This document shows positions 52,040 through 63,860 of a stretch of 64,000 bases of DNA, one piece after another. A program made the translations under genes and the position numbers. The stretch spans positions 1,493,001 through 1,557,000 of the forward strand of contig CM033403.1 of assembly GCA_019426215.1 (NCBI GenBank), read 5' to 3'. The number at the start of each line of letters is the position of its first letter. The first letter of the stretch is position 1. This stretch comes from Buddleja alternifolia (lineage: Eukaryota; Streptophyta; Magnoliopsida; Lamiales; Scrophulariaceae). The notes below the pieces were generated by a model, which was given only the letters and a program-made list of their open reading frames with translations, did no database searches and was not told the DNA's origin.

Positions 52040-53711
52040 TGTTAGGTGTTATGCCCTCTATGCCATTGAGGAATTAGATTTAAGAGGGTGTTTTATTTAT
52101 ATTGTATAAACATTATTATTGGCAGATAAAAGGCATTGAGTTTGTTCTTATAAATATAATTGTCACATTAAATGTATTGAACAAATAGGTCCTTAAGATC
52201 GAAGTGTACTCACCACTGCTTATTTGATAAGTAGGAGCACTGGTGGAGTTAAGTGCTTGATCTTATAAAGACGGTTCGTGAGTCAAAGAATCTAAATTGG
52301 GCGTTTAGATTTGACTTGTATGACACTTGCTTTGACAAGAAAAGTGCTAAGTCTCACACTGATTGAATAGTAGGAGCTGGTGTCATGAATATGGTTAACG
52401 GAGTTAACATATTCGAACACGGCTCGTCGTAATCCTATCATATGGGTTTTTACTCAGTGACAGTCAATGATGAGGATTATCATTATAATAGTATGAGTGA
52501 ACTTTAGACTTGTGTGCTCGTACCATTGAATAAGTTATTAGAGTAGTTAGGCCCAATCACCCATTGGTGGGGTCGACCTCGAAGTGCGATTCAATTGGTG
52601 CGTTCGACAATGAGAAATGGACTGCCAATAGGGGATTCACAGTCTTGAAAATAAATGAGAAGCAACCTATACTTCATAGGTGTTGTGAAATTGAAGTCTT
52701 TGGCCAAAGCATTAATAAATGGCTTATATTGGATATGAAGGGCAGTTTGGTAATTTCACATCAGTATGATTATAAAGTACAATATCAAGTTTTATGAGTT
52801 TGACGTTCCATGACTCTTACTTGATCGGGTTGCGTCAGTGAAGAGTTTATACTCATATGGTATTTATAACATAAAGGTTCGTGATGAAATTTTATCTAAG
52901 ACTTGATTGCGTTTTGGTATAGCTTCACGTGATGGCTTCGTGATAACTATATCCTTGGAATCCTCCCAATGCCAATCAAGATGAGCCCAGAGAGTCGCGC
53001 TATGTAAAGATGATAGAATAAAGAAGTTTTACTAATTAAAGGGTATTTTGGTAATTTCACTTGGAGTGGAAATTATCAAAAGGGATATGTATTGATTATA
53101 ATAAATATATTTAATTATTGTAATTAAATTATTTTTATTCAATCAATATTAATAGTATGGTATTATTAATTTAGAATTAATAAAGTAGTATTAATAAAAA
53201 GAGGATAGTATTTAATTAATTACCAATTGGATTGCAATGAGAATATTAATTAAATACTAACACTGGGCTTGGAGTAAGAAAAAGCCAAGTACACCAATCC
53301 CCTAGGGTATACACAGCCTCCCCCCCCCTTGTCTCCTTAGTCAAGGAGTAGTCTTTTATTTAAACACTAGGTGTTTAACTAAAATCATAACTCAAGACAA
53401 TTTTTCATCTTAAAGAGTGAAACACAAATCCTTTCTCCTTCCACATAAACCCTAAGGCACCCAACCCAATCTGAGGTAGAGGAAGTCGAGCTTCAAGATT
53501 TGATGGTCATCTTTCACGTGATTATCTAGAGGAAGGAACGATCTGTTGCTTCTCAACAAAAGGCCAGGCTTTTGGATTTCATCAAAAAAACTAATTAGAT
53601 TACCACCTATTCTTGATATCTTTTGTGACCATGAAATTATCAAAAGCATGAATTGAATCTGGGCTATGTGAATCGATAATTTTTTTTTATCCGCTGGTTC
53701 AATTCACAATA
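52040..53711 (+). repeat. Copia 3 LTR B
   Basis: It begins TGTTAGGTGTTATGCCCTCT after a weak purine tract (AAGTGAGAT) and ends near AATTCACAATA. It pairs with LTR A, with indels. Confidence 0.88.
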
Positions 53712-53716
53712 AACAG

Positions 53717-55268
53717 ATCGGTCAATGGTATGTTTATACGCAATTGTTTGAACTTTTCGATGAATTTGAAGAATTGCGTATCATCCTTTTCCTTCTTCTT
53801 AGACAGGGGAAAAAGTGGTTTGATCACGATTGGTTTGGCATTTCAGGATTCGAGAGAAGATTGAATTGGTGAATTTTGGGGCAGAACGTCTGTGCCCTCG
53901 GGAGCAAGATCCATGCCGAAGGGCGTGCCTAAGAAAATTGCCTACGCCTGCGGTCGTGGAATCTTCATCCGCGTGCACGACATCTTCGGATGCCCATAAC
54001 CACAGGCATGGATTCTGTGCCCGAGGTCGTGGGCTGGCTGCTCCATTTTTGGATTTTAATTCTATCCCACTTGGTATAGTGATTGCGCGGACTTGCTCTT
54101 TGGGGTTTTTCTCGGTATCACTAGGTAAGGTTCCCGACGCCCTCTTTAACATCATTTGGTCTTGTTGCCCCATTTGACGCTCCAAGTTTTTAAGTGCCAC
54201 TTGGTGGTTTTGATACTTGGTTAAGATGTCTTTGATACTGGGTTGAGTCTTTGGTTGATTCTGTTGAAAACCTCCTTACTTTTGAAACTGACACATGTCT
54301 TGTTGTTGTGGATATCCCAGTGGAGGTCTTACTACGTTATTGCTCCATAAAAAATCTGGTGATTCCGCCATCCTTGTTGACAGTTATTATTGTGATGACT
54401 ACCACCACAGAGATCGCAGAGAACTTGAAGTTGATTTATAGTTGCTTTCATAGAATCCATCTTTTTGTTGAGTAGTTCTATTTGTGCCGCCAAAGTGTGT
54501 AAGGGATCGATTTCATACATTCTGGCCAATTTCTTTGGCATCAGTCTGTACTGGGCCATTGATAATTGTTTACCGCCATCTCTTCGATCATATCCCATGC
54601 ATCTTCAGGGGTTTTGTTCATCAATACTTCTCCTGCAGTTGCATCTATATTTCCCCGTGTATTGGCCCAGATGCCTTGATAAAACGTTTGAATTTGCAAC
54701 CAAATCAAATTCCAGTGGTGTGGACATTTTCGTAGAAGCTCTTTATACTATTCCCAAGCCTCATACAAGGACTCACCATCTATTTGCATAAAACTAATGA
54801 TTTCATCATGGCTGTCTTACCAGGTGGAAAGAACTTAGCAAGGAAGCGTTCTACCAATTGGTCCCAAGAAGTCATAGAGCCAGCTGGTAGCGAGAGAAGC
54901 TTAGATTTTGCCTTATCTTTCAACGAAAACGGGAACAACCTCAATCTAATAGCGTCACCTGATGCTCCATTGGACTTGAAGGTTTGGCATATCTCCAAGA
55001 AGTTGGCTATATGCTAGTGGGGGTCATCACACTGGAATTCATGGAATTGCACAGTATTAACTACCATCTGGATGACTGCAGGCTTGATCTTGAAAGTGTT
55101 AGCCTCTATGGTGGGAACTCTGATGCTAGTTACGTTTCCAGTGATGTCTGGCATGATGTAGTCTCTCAGTGACCTCGGTTGTTGAACAAGGGCTCGGGTT
55201 TGTACAATTTTAAGGTTTTGTACTTGTGGGTTTTCATTTTGGTTGGCCGTTCCTTTGGGTTGCACCAC
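53717..55268 (-). pseudogene. Athila 2 gag remnant
   Basis: Minus-strand pieces in order: QPKGTANQNENPQVQNLK; GDAIRLRLFPFSLKDKAKSK and LPAGSMTSWDQLVERFLAKF (retrotransposon gag core); MGYDRRDGGKQLSMAQYRLM; a CX2CX3HX4C zinc knuckle CDLCGGSHHNNNC (about 54395-54435); [17 protein letters not shown]; a GC-rich Pro/Arg linker. Several frameshifts. The knuckle is a difference from Athila 1, where none is found. Confidence 0.85.
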
Positions 55269-55407
55269 ACAATTTTGCTCTCTTCGCCTACACTACAGAA
55301 GGAGAAAAAGGCAAGATTAGTCATGCAAACAAAATTGAAAAGACAAAAGAAAAAAAAGGTTTAATCCCAGGAACAACAAGTGAATTCTAATATTGAATAA
55401 AAAGCTA

Positions 55408-55425
55408 TCCCCGGAAACGGCACCA
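55408..55425 (-). other. Athila 2 primer-binding site
   Basis: TGGTGCCGTTTCCGGGGA on the minus strand, 6 nt inside the LTR end. It is the tRNA-Asp-type PBS with two changes relative to Athila 1. Confidence 0.85.
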
Positions 55426-55431
55426 AAAACT

Positions 55432-56814
55432 TGACACGGGAAATCCTAACAAGTATACTAGGGTCATGCAAGTAATGAAGTGGATTAAAGTCCGAAAATC
55501 ATATCATAGAGATAGCTAATTCAAGTACTAGAATTGCTGTATTATTTATTCCTAAGTTAAACCGATCGATGTTGGATGATTTGATTAATTAAGCTAAATA
55601 CGAATTAACTAATAAAACCAAGGTAAAGACATGAAATATACTATGAGAAAAAGAAACTAAGACCTATGATCAGGTTGAATTATCCACCTATTTTATGAAT
55701 TCTAGTTATTGGATTATTAGATTGCTTTAGGTCATGCGGAAACTCCCTAAGATAAATCACTACCCAATCCTTTGGATGTAGCAACTCTATAACTCTTAAC
55801 GGTTTCCTATATCCCTATAGTGAAAAAAGTATTAAGAATTATGCATTAATGGAATCTATGGAATTTTTTTTGTTCCACAACCTTTCGAGTTGTTTTCCAA
55901 AGCTAGCCACGACATTAGAAACCATATCTATCCCTAGTCGGTTTTACTACGTGTTGTTTATATCTCTTGAACCCCAGTTTATTTCTTTCCAGTCCTAAAC
56001 GTAGGCAATAAATTAGGCAATTGTTGATCAGGTAGTCACAAGCATTAAAAACAGATAATAGACAATAGCCAAAACAACGTATAATCCAAATAACTAAAAT
56101 TGCATAAAACGAATATCCAAATTCAACCGTCACAAAAGTCTCAGTCAAAAGAAATTTAGTTCATAATCAACGAAAAGAAAACTAAATCTATCTTAATAGA
56201 CATGATAAATCTAGTCTAGAAAGATAAATTAAATCTCACTACTGAAGATATCGATTGCTCGCTCTAGGCTTGAATTCTTCGTCTTCAAGTTGTCTCTGCT
56301 TCTTTAGGCTCTAACTCAGTTGTATAATGCGTAATCTTCTCTGAAGATTGCTCTGGGGAATCTTAAATAAATCAAATATGACCTAAATCTGTGATTCATG
56401 TCAAAAAGACTAATTTGCCATTAAATACGTCCGACGCCCGCGGTCATGGTATCTGGGCCCACAGGCGTAGATAATCTGCATCAAAATGGCAGCAATTGTA
56501 TTTTCATCGTAACTTGCACCACAGATATCATATTTGGGTGATTGAAGTTGCCATAAGAAGCTTAAACATAGGTCTACAACTTTGTAGATGGAACATTTCA
56601 CAAATTCAGCCTCCAACATAATGAAAAACGCCCGGGTCGATGAATGTTGTGTAGAAATTTGACATTTTTCTCCCCTTTTATGCTCAAATCAACTCATATC
56701 CTACAAAACACAATAAATACCAATCAAAGCACAAAGTGGGATAAAACAGATTAAATTACCGATCAGAACATAGTAGAAGGGACTTAAAATATGGTGTAAA
56801 ATGTGGACTTATCA
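55432..56814 (-). repeat. 5' LTR of Athila 2
   Basis: TG...CA ends, partner of 41975-43360. The TSD AAACA follows at 56815-56819. Confidence 0.9.
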
Positions 56815-56819
56815 AAACA

Positions 56820-57499
56820 CAAGGACTCAATCTCAATAAAACTCGCCACTCAAAGGAATCCACCTAAAAGATGAGAGTTGAAAATACACGAAATCCTTCT
56901 TCTTGATTAGCCAAAGATAAAAACGTAATTTTCACTTCAATTCAATCTGTTCAATACAATACATGTGATGTGAGTTTATAGAATAAGAAGCTAGAACAAT
57001 CCTCTAGTCAAAGTGAATTTCCAAGATAATTTAATTAGACTTAGAAAACTTAAAAGTACTTAGAAAATATAAAAAAACTTAATGATCTTGACTAAATACT
57101 ACTAATTCAAAGAAAACTCTAAAATATTTAGATAAATTATTTAACAGAATAGGAAACTTTAGGGAGAAATGAAAAGTCACTCAAAATTTCAGCAACTTTT
57201 GGAACTTTTCGGCTGTGCAGATGGCTGTGCGCGTCTTCACGAGAAAATTCGTAACTCATTGTAGAGAGCTTGGATTCATGAACAGTTTTCTTTCCATGAA
57301 ACTAAACACATAGGTCTATCCATAAATATATGGAACATAATCAGGAGACGTCTAAATGAGCCAGTTTAGTATTCAAAGTTAGCTAAAAATCTGTGATCAA
57401 GTTGTTATTATTCTACTGAAAATTTTGAATATCATGCACTTCTCCCACAAAGATCATTACTTGGGTAAATTTAACATGATAAGGGTTTTTTCAGTGTCA
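56820..57499 (-). repeat. Chromovirus-type LTR (3' LTR, proximal part), minus strand
   Basis: On the minus strand TGACACTGAAAAAACCC starts directly after the purine tract CCAGGGGAGAA. The LTR is then broken by Athila 2 at 56819. It contains the single copy (about 57393 to 57195) of the ~186-bp unit that is tandemly repeated in the Mutator-like element at 10.5 kb. Confidence 0.65.
57195..57393 (-). repeat. Single copy of the ~186-bp unit
   Basis: On the minus strand: GACGTCTCCTGATTATGTTC, AGTTTCATGGAAAGAAAACT, GTTCATGAATCCAAGCTCTC, ACAATGAGTTACGAATTTTC, CGTGAAGACGCGCACAGCC, then GAAAAGTTCCAAAAGTT. The last word matches the sequence after the final copy in the array (11760-11776), so the homology extends past the unit edge. 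Confidence 0.88.
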
Positions 57500-57594
57500 T
57501 TCTCCCCTGGTTGAGAAAGACTCGTCCTCGAGTCCAATTCAACTTCTTGGCCAGAGTAAGATGACATGTTAGCAACATTCAAAGTTGTCAAAAC
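57500..57594 (-). pseudogene. C-terminal end of a Ty3/gypsy (chromovirus-like) polyprotein
   Basis: The minus strand reads NMSSYSGQEVELDSRTSLSQ then PGEND. The phrase DSRTSLSQPGE directly before a GGGGAGAA purine tract and an LTR is typical of plant chromovirus polyprotein ends. It is cut off at 57594 by copia 4. Confidence 0.65.
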
Positions 57595-57717
57595 TGTTGG
57601 AGTTATTATTAGTTTCGGTTTCCTTAATATTGTTATTTCCATATTTATTATTCTTGTACTCTCTATATAAACCATGCCATCATTAATAATATTCTTCAAG
57701 GAGATTATACCTTAATA
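57595..57717 (+). repeat. 5' LTR of copia 4
   Basis: It begins TGTTGGAG, has a TATA-like CTCTATATAAACC, and is directly followed by TGGTATCAGCC. The end TAATA is probably mutated from a CA terminus. Confidence 0.7.
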
Positions 57718-58075
57718 TGGTATCAGCCTAAACACTTCCTAGGGCTTTCATAATACAAAGAGGCCGCCACCTTCCCTTCCCTCGCCTCCATGTGCCTCCA
57801 CGCGCCGCCACTGCTGGCGCCGTCATCTCCTTCTCTCTCTCTAATTCGTTGCTCCCCTCAACGCATTATCTCTCACTATACAGCCTTCTACAGCACTACT
57901 ATCCCATCTCATCATGAATTTTTTTGCCTTTTCTCTTCGGCTAGCATTCATCTTTCAAGCTTGGTTTCTCTGGTTATCCACTGTAATAATCTCGATTATT
58001 GTTTTCTTCTCGTTCTTTTCTATTTCTCTCGCTATGTGTTTCTTTTTTTTCAAATTATTTTTCTTTCCCTCAATC

Positions 58076-60511
58076 ATGTTGGATTCTGAGGAAACCACCG
58101 TCCAAAATCCCCAACCCGTCGCAACTAAACCCCCCTCCTTACATCCCGCTTTAGCCGACGGTAATGTTCATTCTTCGTTTGGTTTCAAATTTACTGATAA
58201 TGATTCCAATTATAAACTTTGGCGTGGCATGTTTATGGACCTTTGTCGTAGTTATTCTATGTTTGATCTATTAGGAATCCTCGGGTAAAAACGCAGCAAG
58301 ATAAAAGTTTTTCGGATTCCTAATCTCGGATCACTTTAACGAATTAACGATCTTGATAGTTTTCTAAAAACTAAAACGAAATTGTTTACCTTTTCAATTT
58401 TGTGTATTTCTTCGCATAACAGCAACTCCCCGAGCTCCTGTCTCTAAAGATGCACGTAAAATGAACCATCAAAAGTTCTTCCAAGGCTTCCTCGTTTTGT
58501 GTAGTGGACGGCTAGGGCAAGTAATTGGATGAGGGAATTCTCTGTTCTCATGTGTTATGTAACCAGGTTAAAAACCCTTGTTGTTATGACTTGTTAAGTA
58601 TTGGAGTTACCTTATAACTCCTCTTAGTAAACAAGTCAAGGAGTCTTCCAACTCCTCAGGGCTTCGTTGTACGTGGGTGGGCTTCGTTGGCCCATTCAAC
58701 TTTAGCCCACCTATTTAACATGTATTTAATTTAAATCTCATTTAAATTCCAATACACATTAAATAATTAATTAATTCCTAATTAATTAATATTTAATTAA
58801 ATAATTTAATTTAATCTCATTAAATTAAATATTTAATTCATTGATTTAACCAATAAATCAATACGTCCATTTAATTTTATCTTTCTAAAAGATTAACACA
58901 AAAGACATGTCGTTCGTATCTTATAATGCAACTCTTTAGGTTCGTCTCAATTGGCAATGAGAGGAAATAGCAAAGGATGTGAGTGTCACCTAGCCAGTCC
59001 CGTGGACTCACAATGTAACCCAATTGAGTACGAAATGAACAAATCATTTACGAACCTCTGGACTACAAATACCATATGAGTATAAGCCCTTCACTTTGTA
59101 TCCCGATCAAGTGAGAGTCATGGTTTATGTCAAACTCACTGAACTTGATGTTGTGCTTGTAATCATATCATGATGAAATTACCAAACTACCCTTCATGTT
59201 CCACGTGAGTTAGTTTCATTGTTTTGGCCAAAGAATTAAAATTTCATATGCATATGATTGCATAGGATAATTTCCATTTACTATCGAGATAATGAATCCC
59301 ATCTTGGTGATCACTGAACAACTGCTACTTGACTCATTGAGATCGCACTTCGAGGTTGGCCCCACCAAAGGGTGAATTGGGTCTAACTACTCTAGTAACA
59401 GATTCAACAGCACAAGCACATTGCTCATGAATCCTCAGGTCTAAGGCCCACGCATACTGTCATGGTCAGCAGTCCAATCATTGACAGTCATAGAGTAAAT
59501 ACCCATGTGATCAGATTACTGCGAGACGTGTTCGAATATATCAATTTCATTTATATATCTATGACACATGTCTCACTATCCCATAGTGTTCGACTAGCAC
59601 TCCTTGTCAGAACATGTGTCATACAAATCGAATCTTAATGCTCAATTTAGATTCCTCGACTTGCGAACCCCATTTCTAGTGATCAAGAATAAGACTCTCC
59701 CCGTGCCACATCTTTATTCCATAAAGGGCGAAGAGTCAACCTCGATACACAAGGACTGTTTGTTCAATACTTATTTGATGCCATAAAGATTTACATGAAC
59801 TGAATAATAATTGCCTTTTATTAATTATCAGTTTGTACAACATAATTGAATACCCTATACATTCTATTTTTCATCATTGGCATCTAGGGCATATACCTAA
59901 CATGATCATTTTTCTGGAAAATCCAAACCATCCTCTGATAATGATGAGCTTTGATTTGCTCTTGACTCCACAATTAAACGTTGGTTTTATTCCATGATGA
60001 ATTTAAAATTACTCAAAAATATTGATTTAGAAAATTTTAGAAATAATAAACCCTCTTGTTCTTTGCAAATAAATGAACGCTTTCATACTCTTCAAAAAGG
60101 ATCTCTAACTATTTCTCAATATTGCCAAGAGATGAAATATCTCGCAGCTAACCTCGCTGATCTTGATAGTGTCACTGACTAAGTTCTTATTCTGCAATTA
60201 TTAGAAGGTTTACCCTAGTCCTACCTCCCCCTCGTCACTATAATCACTACTCAAAAACCCTTTCCCACTTTTTCCGAAGTTAGAAATTTACTCCTCACTC
60301 ATGAAGCCCGCGAGTCCTGCTTTCACTCCAACCCACTCACATCTGATTCCTCCACTGTCTTTTTTTCCAAAAATCAATTTTAAAATTGAAACACGTATCG
60401 CGGTAATGGAAAAAATTGTGGAAGATGTGGGAATCGGTCTAGTGGACGTGGTGGTCATTCGAACTACCAACACTCGGGCTTTAAACAAAGTCCCCATTAT
60501 TCTGCCAGCCT
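58076..60511 (+). pseudogene. Copia 4 gag remnant (UBN2 type), split by a solo LTR
   Basis: The ATG at 58076 gives MLDSEETTVQNPQPVATKPP, then FKFTDNDSNYKLWRGMFMDL up to the solo LTR. After 59902 it continues: FALDSTIKRWFYSMMNLKLL, NERFHTLQKGSLTISQYCQE, MKYLAANLADLD, stop, LQLLEGLP, then VRNLLLTHEARES. This is the gag of a copia element with an N-terminal NYxxWR-type start. Several stops in the distal part. Confidence 0.85.
58269..59902 (-). repeat. Solo copia LTR, minus strand
   Basis: On the minus strand it runs TGTTAGGTATATGCCCTAGA to ...GGATTCCTAATA. An exact 5-bp TSD TGATC flanks it (58264-58268, 59903-59907). Removing it restores continuity of copia 4 gag. Same family as the LTR at 43441. 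Confidence 0.9.
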
Positions 60512-60839
60512 AAATTCCTTGAATTTTCCACAACAGGGTCAATTCTTCTCTCCAGGCGCACGTTTCAGCGGCCCACAATTTCCCTTAAGCAAATTGGGCT
60601 CACTTCGGTCAACTCACTTCATGGTCTCCATACGTTTCACCTAGTATGCCCACTAGTCTAGCTTCCGCCAATGGGCCGTCTCCAGCTCTCGGCCCTAGTT
60701 CTGCATACTCAGCCCACAGAACAGCGCCCCAATCTGCCAGCATACTCGGTCCTCCTCCTTCTGGTCCTCAAATTCAATTTTGGCCCAACACCTAATATTT
60801 TCTAGTAGTTCGCCCACCAAGCCACATGTATTTCTCTCT

Positions 60840-61700
60840 ATTTCAGACAATGTCTCTAAATCATCCGGATGAGCAATGGTACTTAGACACTGGAGCTAGC
60901 TCACACATGACACCTCAAAAGGTAAGCTTTTAAATATTGTATCAAATTTAAATTCAAATTCTATAACTGTTGGTAATGGTGCTGTACTCCCTATCACTTA
61001 TATTGGTTCTTCTTATTTTCTTCTAACTCTAGTTCTCTCTCTCTGAATAATGGTTTTGTTTCCCCCACTTAGTTATGAATCTCATCTTTGTCCGTCAATT
61101 TACGGGTGAAAATAACTGTTCCATTGAGTTTCACCATTTCGATTTTTCTGTCAAGGATCTTAGGACTGGTGACCATATTCTTCACAGTACAGTGACGATG
61201 ATCTCTACCCCTTCCATGATTCCACCACTGCACTTGTTTCCACTCTTTTCTCAGTCTCGTCTTCTTGAAGCACTTGGCATCATCGTCTCGGACACCCGGG
61301 CATTTTTGTATTTCCTTTCTTAATAGTCATAATTTTATCAAGTGTAATAAAGATATTTCTAAGTTGATTTGTCATGCTCGTCAACTTGGAAACATAAGCG
61401 TTTGCCTTTTTCTAGTTCCTTGTCTATTAGTTCTTCTTTATTTGATGTTGTTCACTCGGATATTTGGACCTTGCTGATTTCTAGTCTAGGTGGTTTTCAA
61501 CATTATGTTTTATTTTTGGATGATTTTTCGCATTTTCTTTGGGTGTTTCCTATAATACGTAAGTCTGATGTTTATAAAATTTTTGAAATTTTTTATTCAT
61601 ATGTTCATACTCAATTTCACCTTAAAATATCAAATCCTTTCAATGTGTTCATGGTGGTGAATTTGATAATATATTATTTCATACTTTCTTCACTAATAAT
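60840..61700 (+). pseudogene. Copia 4 protease and integrase-start remnant
   Basis: Protease motif WYLDTGASSHMTPQK at about 60880-60925. GAG-pre-integrase and integrase-start words in shifting frames: SSSLFDVVHSDIWT (about 61425), SSLGGFQHYVLFLDDFSHFL (about 61484), FPIIRKSDVYKIF, and a frameshifted GGEFDN-type word near 61660. The frame is cut by copia 5 at 61701. Confidence 0.8.
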
Positions 61701-63349
61701 TGTTACGTTAATGTCCTCAAATGCCACTGGAGGATTAGTAAATGATAGGCCATTATCAATTGTAATTGTTTACAAAATCAATTAATAAAAGGCATTTTAG
61801 TTATTTACATTCATATTAGCATTTATATATTGTAATTATCTATAAGACCATGATCATAAGAATTAACTCTCTAAGGCACTAGAGGAGTTTGATAGTTGTG
61901 TACTGAAATAGTTTGCAAGTCAAAGATTTTCAATTGGGCATTGAAAATCATGAAGACTTGTATGGTATGAGTTTTGACAAGAAAGGTGCCCGTCAATCAC
62001 TAAGAAGTAGTGAAGAACTCATGTCATAGGTGCACTATTGGAGATAGTGGCACTCAGACATGTCTCGCATCAATTCTGTCACATGGGTTTTCACTCTTTG
62101 ACAGTCAATGACAGAATTGATTAAATTGTAATAGGTGTGTTTGAACTTTAGAGTTGAGGAATCGAGTTGAAGATATACTTGTGACGTTAGGTTTGTCATT
62201 AGAGTAGTTAGGTCCAATTCACTCGTTGGTGGGGTCAACCTCAAGCTACAACCTAATGGGTAAGTAGTATTCTTAACTAATATCCAAGAAAGGATTCGTT
62301 CCCTCGTAAGTGAACGAGGAATTATCATATACATTTATAAGTAAGTTAGATCTTAAAGTCTTTGGCCAAAGAATTCATTGATCTGAGCTTATTATAAATA
62401 TAGCATAGTGTTAAGTTAGTGAGTTTGACCAAAATCATGACTCTAACTTAATCGGGATAAGGAAACGAAGAGTTTGTATTCACACGGTATTTACAAATGG
62501 AAATGTATAAATGATCTAATCATTTTCATCTTAGTTGGGTTAAAATATGGACCACTTGACTGGCTAGGTGAGACCCATATTCAATGGAATCCTCCCATTG
62601 CTAAATATAGATGAACCTAAATAGTCACGCTTAAAAAGGAAAAATTATTGAAAAAGTAGAAATATTTCTTGTGGTAATAATTTACGTATTGGATACTGAA
62701 AGTTAAATAAATAGAATTAATTATTTGGAGAAATAAGATAATTTATTTATGATTTAATTAATATAATGTTTCTTGGAAAAATATAATTAATTAAATGGGT
62801 TATCTATTATTTAATTGAATTAATTAATTATATTAAGTTAATTAATTAAATATTAGATTAAACTAAGCACAGAATTAATACACCGTGTGGCATACTAAAC
62901 CTAAAGGGGGAGGCCACTTAGGGGTTTAATGGGCTTAGTTTGAGTCTAAGGCAATAACTTAAGTGATATAAATACCACCTTAATTATTAGCCTAGGTCAC
63001 AAGTTGCGTTACACAACACACTAGAAAAAGATTCCCTCTCCCTCTCTCTTCATAGTCGTCGGTCACTGTGCCTAAAGAAGGAGGAAGTTTTTCATCCAGT
63101 TTTTCCGGTGAGACGATTTAGAGGCAGAACACTTGGACTGCTCGGATCAAGAATCAATCAGCCGGAGATTTATCGCGAAGAAGTGAAGAATCTAAATTCG
63201 TGGAAATAATAGACCACTTCGCTACAATGGGTAATGTGATTTTACCCTATCATACATGTGTGAATAAACCCCGAGATTAACCCTGCGAAGGGAAAATCAA
63301 AGATTTTTAAATTTCGTTACCGCTCCGTTTGGTTGATTTTCCCCAACAG

Positions 63350-63361
63350 TGGTATCAGAGC
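63350..63361 (+). other. Copia 5 primer-binding site
   Basis: TGGTATCAGAGC, complementary to initiator tRNA-Met, one base after the LTR end. Confidence 0.9.
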
Positions 63362-63569
63362 CAAATCGCAGGGTTCGACGTATGTAAATTATGTGCAATT
63401 ATGTGTTCGAGAAGCATGCTTTACTGTTTTTTATCGATGCATGATTAGATATGTGGATTTCACGTTGTTTATGTTCTTGAGGATTATGTTTATTTTTCGT
63501 TCATTAGAATTTGATGTAAATTGGATTTCATGTAAATTATGTGATGAAAAATAAGAACCCAAAAATTCT

Positions 63570-63860
63570 AGCAGGTTTCCCGTCGCCGGAGGGTGGCGAA
63601 ACGCCGACGGCTAAGCCGCCTGTGTGAAGCGTGGCTGCATGTGCACAACTAAGCGAACCCATCTTTCTTGGCAGCCTGCTGCCGAGAAAGATGGGTCACA
63701 CAACACTGCCCATCTTGCTGGAAACTTGGGCTCGCGCTGTGCGAGCCCAGCTGTCGGGCGATTGGGCCACACGGTGCGAGCCCACCCGTGTGTTTTTAAC
63801 CCACGAGTTTGGGCTGACCCGACCCGGGTCACCGATGGGTTGACCCGGGTCAATTATTAA
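63570..63860 (+). other. GC-rich structured leader of copia 5
   Basis: Two strong stem-loops: 63659-63696 (17-bp stem with one mismatch, arms CCCATCTTTCTTGGCAG and CTGCCGAGAAAGATGGG, loop CCTG) and 63728-63748 (GGGCTCGC-GCTGT-GCGAGCCC). Repeats of GACCCGGGTCA follow (63815-63852), then a TA microsatellite. The overlapping ORFs on both strands are products of the inverted repeats. Confidence 0.7.

Larger units (their letters stand above)
47617..53711 (+). mobile_element. Copia 3: rearranged Ty1/copia element inside Athila 2
   Basis: Two related LTRs (47617-49314, 52040-53711) lie in the same orientation, with AACAC before the first, AACAC after the first and AACAG after the second. Between them are about 295 bp of Athila 2 gag (49320-49614), then copia integrase, RT and RNase H remnants (49616-52035). 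Copia gag, protease and PBS are absent. This is not a simple element but a recombinant. Confidence 0.85.
41975..56814 (-). mobile_element. Athila 2: non-autonomous Ty3/gypsy element, minus strand
   Basis: The LTRs at 41975-43360 and 55432-56814 face a common interior. The flanks are the perfect 5-bp TSD AAACA (41970-41974, 56815-56819). A PBS, gag and protease can be read on the minus strand, then a conserved post-pol motif and a PPT hairpin. RT, RNase H, integrase and the second ORF are gone. Two later insertions lie within: a solo LTR (43441-45584) and copia 3 (47617-53711). Confidence 0.92.

Noticed and set aside
63611..63860. Three overlapping 70-80-codon ORFs on both strands
   Set aside because: Produced by the GC-rich inverted repeats of a copia leader; no start context or homology.
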